From positions 1-64,000 of the forward strand of contig JAPPKS010000013.1 of the NCBI GenBank assembly GCA_028819845.1: a stretch of DNA of 64,000 nucleotides, read 5' to 3'. Below the pieces are notes generated by a model. It saw only the letters and a program-made list of their open reading frames with translations. It searched no databases and was not told the DNA's origin. Both the position numbers and the translations under genes were made by a program. Shown here one piece after another: positions 26,310 to 35,140 of this stretch. Each line of letters opens with the position of its first letter. Within the stretch, counting starts at the first letter, position 1. This DNA comes from Candidatus Poribacteria bacterium. Lineage in GTDB: Bacteria; Poribacteria; WGA-4E; PCPOR2b.

Positions 26310-28145
26310 TCAATTGAGTCCTCCACCAACCCCCGTCTGTTCTAACCTATGAATACCCGTTATCCACTCACGCCGCATTTGCGGGGAATAATCTTCAGGA
26401 AGCAATGACTTTATAGTGCAATTCGTTAGGGCTTGCAGCGTTTGATATTGCCTGACAGGTCCGATATTCGGGAGAATGCGATCGTCCGCGATTTCAAGAA
26501 TTTGCTCGATCGATAGCGAACCGTCTTTGGCGGCTGCGCTAAGGTCGGAACGGAGTGAAGCGAAACTTGCCGCGGAATAGCCTTTTGTAGCTTGGAACAA
26601 CTTATCCATGAACGAATCTCCAATTGTTTCGTTGATAATGTCCCGCACTGTCCACCTGATAAACGCTTCCCGATCCCTGCCTTCAGGATCAAGCACCGGT
26701 ATAATCATGTCGCCGACTCTTCCCTCTCGCCGCAAGTCCGGTGATAGATTGTAAATCCTAGCGGTCATCAGCAGCCACGTAATGTTGCCCTTGAGTTGGG
26801 GGTCTGACATCATCGCCTGTATCCTTCCTGTCAGTCGCCGTTCGGTGGCATGTGATTCTCGTCCGACTTCACCGAATTGCGTGTCCGCCTCATCCACGAA
26901 AATCATGACTTTAACCAGCGCCGCCAATAAACGCCGGAGACGTTCAAAGATGACATCCGTTTGCCCAAACCACATACTCCTGATGTTTTTTAAAACTAAA
27001 ACAGGAATATCCAAGTCGCCCGCAAGGCCCTCGAAAATAAACGTCTTCCCGCTTCCAATCGGACCGCAAACCGCCGCGCCCGAGATTGCATCCGCTCCAG
27101 TTGACGTGATGCGAGGTAACAGTTTGGTCTGAATAAAGGAGACCAACCGCTCATTTCCGATCACTGCTTTCAAGCCGTGTGCCGGTTTTTTAAATTCGAC
27201 GACATCTTCACCCAACTGCCCCTCAATAAAGTCGGAAACTTTCTCTATGACATCGCCCGGCTGAATTTTATTTCCTGAGTAGAGCCCCATTATCAGAAGT
27301 TGCCGCAGCGCATGGATGGAAATCCCGGCCGTCAGTATAGCAAGTTGTTCCTGTGTTCCCCAGAGTTGCAACCGCTTCTCTTTAGGTTTTTGGAGCCGAT
27401 TGAACCAAAAAATGAAATGTCGTCGTTCTTCAACGCCGGGCGACGGGATTTCAACGGTCGCGATTTGAGGTAACCGGGTGATTCTGGAGTTCAACAAGCT
27501 TTTGGATTCCGCGATAAACATAACCGTGTCATCCCCATTCATGAAATCAGGGTCAAGAATCCAATCTTGGACAATGCTGACTCGATGCCTATCCGCTTGG
27601 GACAGACTCTGAATTTCACCCACTGGAAGCAACATGTCAGCCGCTTCAATTATTATCACTAGCCTTTCTCTCAACAAATTATCGCCAAGTGACTCAACTG
27701 ATCGCGAGAGTAAACACAATTGCCGGAGGAATTCCAGGGCGACCGTTGGGTGTCCTATCGAACCATTCAGATGTGCGTCAAATTGCTCCTCCGCGGATTT
27801 CACCGGTTTATCTGGGATGAGATAGTCAAAGGTGTTTCTGGAGAGAGGGTTTTGATCTGAATCTTGCCGCCACAATCCGAAGGAATTTTTCAGTTTTGCC
27901 CTGTCGCTGACTCTCAAAAACCTGATTGGGCCATTGAGTTCATAAACCATGAGGATAAAACCTGCCACATCCCAGCTCTTCGTCAAAAGTGAAACTAGTG
28001 GAACATAATCCCCCTCGTCTTTGGCTTCAGCGCAATAGAATAGATCGTGGATGTTTCCTGCAAGGATAAGCGTTCTCGACGTTCCTGCGTTGATTATTGT
28101 TCCCGTTTGAGATAGAAACTCATATTTCGGCTTTTTGACGGCTAT
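26310..28145 (-). CDS. AAA+ ATPase with degenerate N-terminal domain (Ycf46-like)
   Basis: The frame from the first TTG (27986) gives 558 residues, but family-like sequence continues upstream without a break (SRTLILAGNIHDLFY, EGDYVPLVSLL) to an ATA at 28143-28145 that has GGAGG 10-13 bases before it; that start gives 611 residues. There is no ATG, GTG or TTG in this extension. The N-terminal half has a degenerate nucleotide-binding fold (LVIIIEAADMLLP). The active AAA+ domain has Walker A GPIGSGKT (361-368) and Walker B VMIFVDEAD (413-421), plus sensor and arginine-finger region LLMTARIYNLSPDLRR. It is last in a pspA-like operon and may remodel the PspA polymer (inference). Confidence 0.85.
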   Translation of the reverse strand: MAVKKPKYEFLSQTGTIINAGTSRTLILAGNIHDLFYCAEAKDEGDYVPLVSLLTKSWDVAGFILMVYELNGPIRFLRVSDRAKLKNSFGLWRQDSDQNPLSRNTFDYLIPDKPVKSAEEQFDAHLNGSIGHPTVALEFLRQLCLLSRSVESLGDNLLRERLVIIIEAADMLLPVGEIQSLSQADRHRVSIVQDWILDPDFMNGDDTVMFIAESKSLLNSRITRLPQIATVEIPSPGVEERRHFIFWFNRLQKPKEKRLQLWGTQEQLAILTAGISIHALRQLLIMGLYSGNKIQPGDVIEKVSDFIEGQLGEDVVEFKKPAHGLKAVIGNERLVSFIQTKLLPRITSTGADAISGAAVCGPIGSGKTFIFEGLAGDLDIPVLVLKNIRSMWFGQTDVIFERLRRLLAALVKVMIFVDEADTQFGEVGRESHATERRLTGRIQAMMSDPQLKGNITWLLMTARIYNLSPDLRREGRVGDMIIPVLDPEGRDREAFIRWTVRDIINETIGDSFMDKLFQATKGYSAASFASLRSDLSAAAKDGSLSIEQILEIADDRILPNIGPVRQYQTLQALTNCTIKSLLPEDYSPQMRREWITGIHRLEQTGVGGGLN

Positions 28146-28203
28146 TTTTCGACACCTCCATCTCTTTTTACTATACGGCGTCCGCCAAAAGAAACTCTAA
28201 AAT

Positions 28204-29016
28204 CTAAAAGGTAAAGTTGAGTCCATTGACGATTTCCAAATCATGCTTCTTGACATTAGCGGGCGGTTCATTGTCGTAGCGGAAACCCAACCATGTCGTA
28301 AATCCAAGCTTCTTGGTCAATCGAAATCCGATGCTTCCCTCAAATAGAATCCGGTAATCGGAGAAGCTTGCCGGCTGAAACTGATAGTAGCCCGTTGCAG
28401 CGGAGGTTAGCCGTTCATCAATCCGCCAGGTCCAAGTAACGTAATTGGTCGAACGGATAATGTTTGATTCGATTTTTGCTTCGCTTGCGTCATCATTGAT
28501 GACCTCGTCTTCCCACATTATACCGATGCCAATATAGGGGTTAAACGCCCTATGGCTTTCCGATTTGGTTACTTTCCTCAACGGCGAAATTCGAAATCCG
28601 CCGCCAACTAAATTACGGTCCTGCAACCGGATGAAATCGTTGAATTGCTTTTGAGCGAATGTCTCAACCGCTGCACCTTGACTTACGGATCGAATACCGC
28701 GCAAGTGAATCAGACCTTTATCAATAAACGATTTGTTGTCCTTACTTCCTTGATGGAGGTTTGTCAAAATGAATAGATGGTAATTTTCAGCTAGATAATC
28801 CGAACGGAATCGGGTTTTCAGTGTCAGCAAATCCGTATTGCCAGCATGAGCCGTGAGATTAAAGGCAATTTTGTTATACCAGCCGTGCCCCAATTCCATC
28901 TGCTGTGAGGTTTCGGCGTCGAAGATATTGACTTGGGCTGATGTGGACCTGCAAAGCAACAATGAACATGCAAAGTATAGCGCACATTCAATTAAAATGA
29001 CTGCACGTAACCTCAT
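28204..29016 (-). CDS. DUF481-type outer-membrane beta-barrel protein
   Basis: A 270-residue protein with a signal peptide (cleavage after about residue 27, STSAQ). The mature part has alternating beta-strand segments, such as NKIAFNLTAHAGNTDLLTLKTRF and YVTWTWRIDERLTSAATGYYQF, and ends in Phe (NGLNFTF), as outer-membrane barrels do. DUF481 proteins are salt-induced outer-membrane proteins of unclear role. GAGGAATAGGAAAG precedes the ATG. It sits between the PspA-like gene (71 bases) and the AAA ATPase gene (58 bases) on the same strand, so an envelope-stress role fits. Confidence 0.82.
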   Translation of the reverse strand: MRLRAVILIECALYFACSLLLCRSTSAQVNIFDAETSQQMELGHGWYNKIAFNLTAHAGNTDLLTLKTRFRSDYLAENYHLFILTNLHQGSKDNKSFIDKGLIHLRGIRSVSQGAAVETFAQKQFNDFIRLQDRNLVGGGFRISPLRKVTKSESHRAFNPYIGIGIMWEDEVINDDASEAKIESNIIRSTNYVTWTWRIDERLTSAATGYYQFQPASFSDYRILFEGSIGFRLTKKLGFTTWLGFRYDNEPPANVKKHDLEIVNGLNFTF

Positions 29017-29087
29017 GCTTTCCTATTCCTCAATGCGTCCTTGTAACTAGATAAATGTCGAAGACGCAATATATACGGATTGTGTCA

Positions 29088-29915
29088 TTAGACAGGAAGC
29101 TTCGATTCCGTATCAGCCGAGGATTTCCGATCTTCTTCTTGATCAGTTTGTTGCGCCCCAAAAATCAACTCGTCAAACTCGTTGGTCGCCGTCGATTCTC
29201 TGGCGGCAGCAAGGTATGTTTCCTCCTCGCTGCGAGAGTCGGTGCCGGCTAATTCTTGAGCCACGTGCGCTCTGCTTTTCGCCTTTTGCCGAACATCCCG
29301 CATCCTTGCAAGTTCCGCCGATGTGCCGTCAGTACTGATGCCGGATAGCATATCGGAAATTTGTTCTTGCTCTCTCGCCGTAATTAAATCAGCGACAGCT
29401 TCCGCCTGTTCCTGCTTGATTTTATCCAAATCTCGATGTAATGCACTGATTTGCGTCATATGACCGTTGATGTCCTCTTGAGCGCTTTCTATGTCGGCCT
29501 CAAGCTCCTGGATTCGCGCATTTTTTTCTTCCAGCGTTGAATTAAAATCGTTGTAAGCATCAACACAACGCGTGTAGTCAGGATTTTGTTTGATTGAGTC
29601 CTGTGCCTGCCCCTGTTTCTGCAAATCTTCGGCTATACGCTTTGCCTTCGCTAAAGCCCCGGTTTTGAGTCGTTCGAGCCGATCTACATCGTCGGTTAAA
29701 TTTTGAACAGTTCCCTCTTTCCGCTTAACTAGCGACATCAGTTGACCAATTGCCGACTTGTAACGCTGGACATTCGCTTTTTTATCCGAGATAATTTTTT
29801 CATAAGCCCCTCTGATAGCTTCAGGATTTTCCATCACCCTATCGGAAAGCTCATGGGCTCTTCCTGTGAGCGCATACCACATTGATTTGAAAAGTCTTCC
29901 GATACCACTCGCCAT
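29088..29915 (-). CDS. PspA/IM30-family membrane-remodelling protein
   Basis: PspA/IM30 proteins are bacterial ESCRT-III relatives that polymerise on the inner membrane and protect it under stress. The ATG at 29915 with AAGGAG 8 bases upstream gives 275 residues and the expected start MASGIGRLFKSMWYALTG; the longer frame from 29954 adds an unlikely leader. The first helix is the amphipathic membrane-binding type, followed by long coiled-coil helices (residues about 30-200) and an acidic tail (TDQEEDRKSSADTESKLP). It is first of three genes with DUF481 and AAA ATPase. A promoter is visible at 30050-30078. Confidence 0.88.
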   Translation of the reverse strand: MASGIGRLFKSMWYALTGRAHELSDRVMENPEAIRGAYEKIISDKKANVQRYKSAIGQLMSLVKRKEGTVQNLTDDVDRLERLKTGALAKAKRIAEDLQKQGQAQDSIKQNPDYTRCVDAYNDFNSTLEEKNARIQELEADIESAQEDINGHMTQISALHRDLDKIKQEQAEAVADLITAREQEQISDMLSGISTDGTSAELARMRDVRQKAKSRAHVAQELAGTDSRSEEETYLAAARESTATNEFDELIFGAQQTDQEEDRKSSADTESKLPV

Positions 29916-30049
29916 TTTGCATTCTCCTTCCATCCAGGATTGAAGGTTAAACAATTATTCGCAAATCAAGTTGCCAGCCAAGACGCGAAACTTCAATTGG
30001 TTCGTTTATGTTCACCCCAATATTCCATCAATACCTATTGTCGCAAAAC

Positions 30050-30078
30050 ATTGTACAATATTTGGTTAGGTTTTACAA
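30050..30078 (-). promoter_or_regulatory. Likely promoter of the pspA-like operon
   Basis: On the minus strand, TTGTAA (30073-30078, four of six) and TACAAT (30050-30055, five of six) are spaced by 17 bases. The start site would lie near 30043, giving a leader of about 130 bases before the ATG at 29915. Confidence 0.45.
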
Positions 30079-30222
30079 TTGGAATTCCATGTTGAACAGG
30101 ACCATCTCTCAGAAAAAAGGATTGCAATCTAAAGCCTAGCGACCTCTCCCTTTGGCGTGTAAGGACTGAAAAAACGGGTCAAAATTCTTTGATTGCGGTG
30201 TCAACATGGATAGATAATGTGC

Positions 30223-30562
30223 TATAATTCGCGTCATACTGGCCCGTGGGAGCCGAAGATGATAGTTGAAAAGCGTTTGTCAGTAGCGGATGCGCGGAAT
30301 CACGGCGACACATTTCCGATGTGGGCGATGCCCTTCGACAAGAATGAATGAAAAGCGCGTGGGGCGTTTGGGCAGAAACACTGAAACTAGGGGATTCGCG
30401 TGCGGGCGGGTAAACAAGTTTTTATGTCAAGCGAATCAAAACTGAGAAGGGCATCGTTTAAATGGGAATTGGATGTCTAGCATCGTTTGCGCGACGCTTG
30501 AAACCTCTGCTATACCAATGATAACCGTCTTAGGATTTATTATTACGCAGGAGTAGCGGCCA
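30223..30562 (+). ncRNA. Structured leader (candidate riboswitch or small RNA) after a TATAAT box
   Basis: TATAAT at 30223-30228 is followed by about 330 bases with no open frame but strong pairing. CGATGCCCTTC (30326-30336) pairs perfectly with GAAGGGCATCG (30446-30456). Inside that, GATTCGC (near 30394) pairs with GCGAATC (near 30430). Before it, CACAT/ATGTG forms a 5-bp hairpin around TTCCG. The whole looks like a multibranch RNA ending about 105 bases before the PQQ-type dehydrogenase gene. I match it to no known riboswitch, RNase P, tmRNA or 6S RNA. No good -35 box is visible. Confidence 0.4.
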
Positions 30563-31738
30563 ATTAGACGACGTGATTTCTTCAAACTCATATCATTCGG
30601 CATTGCCGCCTACTGGTTATCCGGATGTTCAGAATCGGAAAATCTGCTGAGCGATGCCATTGACGACGATAAAATTACCCTTGGCCCTCTTCGTGCTGAA
30701 ACGCTTGTATCCGGCTTGGATACACCGTGGGACATCGCTTGGGGACCAGACGACTTCATCTGGATGACCGAACGTAGGGGAAGAATTTATCGCGTTGATC
30801 CCGCCAACGGTCAGATTATACAAGTTGGCCAAGTCGATGTAATTGAGGTCGGTGAAAGCGGATTAATGGGAATCGCATTCCACCCAGACTTTGATACACA
30901 ACCCTTCGTCTACCTCGCCAATTCTTTTGGCGCACGGAATGCGATTCGGAATCGGCTAGTAAGGATGCGTTTCAATGGCATTTCGCTCGGCAACCCAGAA
31001 ATTCTGCTGGACAATATCCCCGGCGCTACCTTTCACAACGGTTCTCGCCTTGCCGTGGGACGAGATCGTTTGCTCTACATGACAACAGGTGATGCCGGAA
31101 ATCCGGCTTTATCTCAAAACCTCAACTCTGTTGCTGGGAAGGTGCTTCGCCTTACGTTGGACGGTCAACCGGCGCCGGGCAACCCGTTTGGCACGACCAT
31201 ATATTCTTACGGGCACCGCAATGCTCAAGGATTGGTCTTTCACCCTGAGACCGACGGCCTTTATCTGACGGAACACGGTCCATTTGACAATGACGAGGTT
31301 AACCGCGTGGAGATTGGTCGAAATTATGGGTGGCCAAATGTTAGCGGATTTTGCGACGATGATGTTCGCGGGGAAGGCGACTTCTGCGATAGACACAACG
31401 TCGCCGAGCCCGTCGCGGCTTGGACGCCCACAACCGCTCCTGGAGGGGCGGATTTCTACAATGCCAATCTCATTTCTGGCTGGAAAGGTAGTCTTCTCTT
31501 CACCACGCTCAAGGGTTCGGCGCTAGTCAGGCTAACGCTTTCCGCAGACGGAAGTCGTGTGGTTGGCGAGGAATTCCTTTTTCAGCGCGAGTTTGGACGG
31601 CTGCGTGATGTACTCGTAGCACCCAACGGTCAGATATACCTCGCAACTAGCAACCGCGACGGCCGGGGCAGACCTGCTGCAGATGATGACCGTATCTTGC
31701 GAGTTGAGCCGGAGTTGATTGTAAACGACAATGGGTAA
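30563..31738 (+). CDS. PQQ-dependent sugar dehydrogenase-type lipoprotein
   Basis: A beta-propeller of the soluble glucose/sorbosone dehydrogenase family, which oxidises sugars or aldoses in the periplasm using PQQ. The first canonical start (TTG 30716) would cut off the export signal: upstream the same frame reads RRRDFFKLISFGIAAYWLSGC, a twin-arginine signal with lipobox LSGC, right up to an ATT at 30563 preceded by GGAG. From there it is 391 residues. Domain signatures are LDTPWDIAWGPD, GLMGIAFHPDF, NHGS-like FHNGSRLAVG, and YSYGHRNAQGLVFHP with the catalytic GHRN His. The C-terminal half has TEHGPFDNDEVN, which binds calcium/PQQ in homologues. Confidence 0.85.
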   Translation: MRRRDFFKLISFGIAAYWLSGCSESENLLSDAIDDDKITLGPLRAETLVSGLDTPWDIAWGPDDFIWMTERRGRIYRVDPANGQIIQVGQVDVIEVGESGLMGIAFHPDFDTQPFVYLANSFGARNAIRNRLVRMRFNGISLGNPEILLDNIPGATFHNGSRLAVGRDRLLYMTTGDAGNPALSQNLNSVAGKVLRLTLDGQPAPGNPFGTTIYSYGHRNAQGLVFHPETDGLYLTEHGPFDNDEVNRVEIGRNYGWPNVSGFCDDDVRGEGDFCDRHNVAEPVAAWTPTTAPGGADFYNANLISGWKGSLLFTTLKGSALVRLTLSADGSRVVGEEFLFQREFGRLRDVLVAPNGQIYLATSNRDGRGRPAADDDRILRVEPELIVNDNG

Positions 31739-31821
31739 CGATAAGCGTTTTCAATTCGCCCGGTCTGTATTTCTTAGTCTAGCCGCTGCGTGGATTTAAA
31801 TCGTTCGGATGTATCGCTATA

Positions 31822-31871
31822 TAGCAGCATCATCCCGATATTAACAGCCAGATTTCGGGATGACGCTGCTA
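31822..31871. terminator. 17-bp inverted repeat between convergent genes
   Basis: TAGCAGCATCATCCCGA (31822-31838) and TCGGGATGACGCTGCTA (31855-31871) pair over 17 bp with one mismatch and a 16-base loop. It lies between two converging genes and could end transcription from both sides, though no T-run follows on either strand. A small palindrome AGTGCGCACT (31871-31880) abuts it. A dispersed palindromic element is the alternative. Confidence 0.5.
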
Positions 31872-31962
31872 GTGCGCACTGTACGATATTCAAACGGCTG
31901 ATTGGCTACTCCGTTCAGCTACAATTCAATTGGCATTTGCAATTTCATGAGTAATCGGAAGA

Positions 31963-34635
31963 TTATTTGAGGATAACCATACGTCTTGCAGAGGAGGAGT
32001 TTGTTGTGTCGAGCTTATAGAAGTATGGACTACTACTGACTCGTTCGCCGCGGTCATTCCGCCCATCCCAATAGGCGGCTTTCTCCCGGGTCAGATAGGA
32101 ACCAGCGGCTTGATTCCCCAGTTGGAGTGTACGTATACTGCGTCCGGTTGCGTCATAAATGGTAATGGACACTTCGGACGCCTCCGCTAGCTGATACGGA
32201 ATCCATGTTTCAGGGTTGAATGGATTTGGGTAATTCTGAAGCACTTGAGTGGTCATCGGCACCAAGTTGGCAAGCGTCGAATGCAGTGTTGAGTAAGCCC
32301 GCCGCATATCCTCCAGCGTAACCAGTTTATCTATCTTTCCAAATGGTTCGCCTGAAGTGACATCCGTCACAGTCAAACGCAGTGTATCTCCAACGTGGAC
32401 TAATGGGTTCCGGTTCATATCGGCGAAACCTAACGTCAATCGGGCCCCTGATTCCACGTTTGCGGTTGTGAGCAGATTGTTCGTTCTGAGGTTTTTCACC
32501 GAAACATGGTAGGGTCCGGGGAAACCTTCTCCGTCTATGACACCGTCAACAACAAACGCCCATAGATTTTGCGGTATTGGCGTTGCCGACGGGGCTGCGA
32601 TGCCTTCCGCATCCGGTGAATCGCTCCAGCCTGCTCCCGTGAACTTGACATCGCCGCCATTCGGCGTATTGACGATATAACCGCGTCCGCCCTCAATCTG
32701 AAATCCGTCGCCTGGAGTGTCACGTGTCCAAGAGACGAATCTGCCTTCGTCCGAGATACTGATTATCATCGTCGCGTTCATGAATTCCATGAAACTTTGA
32801 GCGGTAAACGGTTCCAATGGACGCAGAGGCGGCGAAATAATGTTCAAGCCGTTGTTTAGGGGCACCGTGAACGAGAGTTTGCCGGTAGCTTCCTCTGGCA
32901 ACACGACATCTTCAACAGAACCATCCAGCGTACTGACCATGGTCGCTAGATTGTTCGTCGCTCGGTGAAAGTACGGCGGCCAAAATCGTCTGACGGCTTG
33001 AACCTTCTCAATCTCTTGCGTCACGGGTGCCGATTCACCCATTGTCAGGAGAATAAATGCGACCCGAAAATCCTTTTGGGAAGAATCAGCATGCGGAATT
33101 CGCTCTCCGTTTGCTGCAACTATTCCTTCAATTGTAACTTCCTCTTTCTCGCCGCGGAATGAAACATCTGCCATGGGGTTCAAAAATCGCAAATTACCCC
33201 ATAAGGCAGGATTGTCGAATGGCGGCGGAATGTCTATGTCATGGGGATTAACGACTAGGAACGTCGGAGGGACTTCCTCCGGCCTCAATAAGCCCATCAA
33301 ATATAAATCGAGTGGACCGAATATGTCCTTCGGGTCTAAAGTAGTGAAAGTCCCATCGCCATTATCGCGAATATCGTTGCCGCCCATAACCGAGCCACCG
33401 GTATGCAGGAAGAAGTTCCAATGCGTGAAGCCGCGTCCTAACAACTGGGTTGGGTTTAAATCAACTGCCCATCCATGTCCGAACTCGTGCAACACGACAC
33501 TCAAAGTTGAAGTTGCGGAACCACTGACGTTTTCTAATGGATTGTCAGACCACACCTTTAAGTTTTTCATCACGAGAAAAGTTCTCAACCTGCCCTGACT
33601 CCCGTAATCATCGGTATGATCGAATATCGGGAAAATGCCCTTGCCCGAATAGACGCTGCCAATTCCCAACACATCATTCATGACGGGCACTGCGAAGGCG
33701 AGCACACCAAAGAGGTCCAAATCTGATTCAAAATTTGTAAAGAGAATTAAACTATCATAATCGTCGCCGTGGCTTTTATAAAACTCACGAGCAACATTCT
33801 GGATGTTGACTGTAGCTTTGTCTACGAAAACTTCGGCGATGGCACCTGCTGATCCCTCAAGCGGCAAATCATCGGAATAGTCGACCAAAGCTGTCTGCAA
33901 GGCGTCGTTAAGCCCCCCGGGAGATAATCCCACAAGTCCTGTTCGGACTCTAGACGATTCGAAACGGATGTCGATAACGCCTGTATCGAACAGAACTACC
34001 TGCATCGTAACTTGTGAGTCAATAGCTTCAAACGTCGGAACATTGAACCAAGTGATTGTAATTTGGCCCGGAGCATCTTTAACTTCAACTGCGGTTGCTT
34101 CTTCACTAAAGGGTACAGACGATCCAGGGTCCAAATCCGCATACAGCGCACTAATGCGAGGCGGTCCCCCCAAGAAGTTCTGCAAATCTCTAGCACGCGG
34201 ATTGGTGTCGCCTGTACCGAATGTCAAGTTTCCATCGGAGTTTACGAAGACGTCGGTATATGCTTGTCCGAAAAATGTGAACGGGAATCCGATGGCAATC
34301 TTTCTGCTGTCGTCATCGCTCAAATCCAACACCTGGCCGAAAACGGCTTCAAATTCAACCTCATCGGGTCTGGACACATCGTATGCTTCCACAGCATTGG
34401 GGGTAAATCGTAAACTGCTATTCGCTAAATCGAAAAAGTTTGTAGGTTGGACGAGGTGTTCGTTGCCCTGAATGACTACCACGTGCCCTACATCAGTGGA
34501 TGTTGATGGGAAGCTGACTTCTCGCGCAGCGTTTATTTTTAGTTGTTGATGCGGTGAATCACCCGGTCTTGCTTGGGTTTCTAGACAGACAAGGATTAAA
34601 AGTGTGGCGCTGAAAAGCGCTAGTCTTAACTTCAT
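31963..34635 (-). CDS. Secreted metalloprotease-like protein with FlgD-type C-terminal domain
   Basis: The ATG at 34635 (AAGGAAG upstream) begins a signal peptide MKLRLALFSATLLILVCLETQA; the protein is 890 residues. A nidogen-like region (about 90-240, FVNSDGNLTFGTGD, SALYADLDPG) is followed by a zinc-protease motif HEFGHGW (383-389), then beta-rich modules. The C-terminus (YPNPFNPETWIPYQLAE, IRTLQLGNQ, YWDGRNDRGERVSSSPYFY) is the FlgD-Ig-like tail used for surface sorting in several phyla and very common in Poribacteria. It likely acts outside the cell on proteins. The third zinc ligand could not be placed with certainty. Confidence 0.82.
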   Translation of the reverse strand: MKLRLALFSATLLILVCLETQARPGDSPHQQLKINAAREVSFPSTSTDVGHVVVIQGNEHLVQPTNFFDLANSSLRFTPNAVEAYDVSRPDEVEFEAVFGQVLDLSDDDSRKIAIGFPFTFFGQAYTDVFVNSDGNLTFGTGDTNPRARDLQNFLGGPPRISALYADLDPGSSVPFSEEATAVEVKDAPGQITITWFNVPTFEAIDSQVTMQVVLFDTGVIDIRFESSRVRTGLVGLSPGGLNDALQTALVDYSDDLPLEGSAGAIAEVFVDKATVNIQNVAREFYKSHGDDYDSLILFTNFESDLDLFGVLAFAVPVMNDVLGIGSVYSGKGIFPIFDHTDDYGSQGRLRTFLVMKNLKVWSDNPLENVSGSATSTLSVVLHEFGHGWAVDLNPTQLLGRGFTHWNFFLHTGGSVMGGNDIRDNGDGTFTTLDPKDIFGPLDLYLMGLLRPEEVPPTFLVVNPHDIDIPPPFDNPALWGNLRFLNPMADVSFRGEKEEVTIEGIVAANGERIPHADSSQKDFRVAFILLTMGESAPVTQEIEKVQAVRRFWPPYFHRATNNLATMVSTLDGSVEDVVLPEEATGKLSFTVPLNNGLNIISPPLRPLEPFTAQSFMEFMNATMIISISDEGRFVSWTRDTPGDGFQIEGGRGYIVNTPNGGDVKFTGAGWSDSPDAEGIAAPSATPIPQNLWAFVVDGVIDGEGFPGPYHVSVKNLRTNNLLTTANVESGARLTLGFADMNRNPLVHVGDTLRLTVTDVTSGEPFGKIDKLVTLEDMRRAYSTLHSTLANLVPMTTQVLQNYPNPFNPETWIPYQLAEASEVSITIYDATGRSIRTLQLGNQAAGSYLTREKAAYWDGRNDRGERVSSSPYFYKLDTTNSSSARRMVILK

Positions 34636-35140
34636 GAATGAATTCTTCCTTATTTTTTGCGGTTCATACAAGATTTGTTCCAAAGCAATCAGCCGTAGGT
34701 TCCATTGCTAAATTCAGCCAAATCTTGACGTATTTGGTATAACGAGAAATCTTCCGTAAACCGAAATTTTCAATTCAACACTCTACTGCATACGCACATG
34801 GCGCGGCGGCACATTGCCTTATGCGAGGTCGTAAAAAATTGCAAACCATTATATTCCGCGATGCTAGAGATGTCAAGACGTTTTTCCATTGTGCAATTCA
34901 ACCTTCAAGCATCATTCGGTGGGTAAGCGAACTTCATCTGAAGGAAAAGAGGGGCTTCACCGATGGAAAGCATGGCAACTGTAGATGGCGCCATTTACGT
35001 GAACGCTCTACATTCTCTTTTGATGCCGTACTTGAACGTTTGGTAAAGTTTGCAGGTAGGTACAACCTCGGTATCGGTAGATTGTGGTAGAGAGTGGAGG
35101 GAGTCTATGGTGGGTAATATGGAATTGGTTTAAGCGGGAC
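34636..35140. other. Intergenic region without recognisable features
   Basis: About 500 bases between the secreted protease start and the glycosylase end, both on the minus strand. An open plus-strand frame at 34821-35090 has no ribosome-binding site and no family resemblance. I see no RNA, repeat or clear promoter. Confidence 0.4.

Noticed and set aside
30223-30562. RNase P RNA, tmRNA or 6S RNA
   Set aside because: The region is well paired, and GGGGATTCG briefly recalls the tmRNA 5' end, but no tag frame, no RNase P P4 core and no 6S-type long central bubble can be found.
34821-35090. 89-codon plus-strand frame
   Set aside because: No ribosome-binding site or recognisable domain, composition unlike neighbouring genes.
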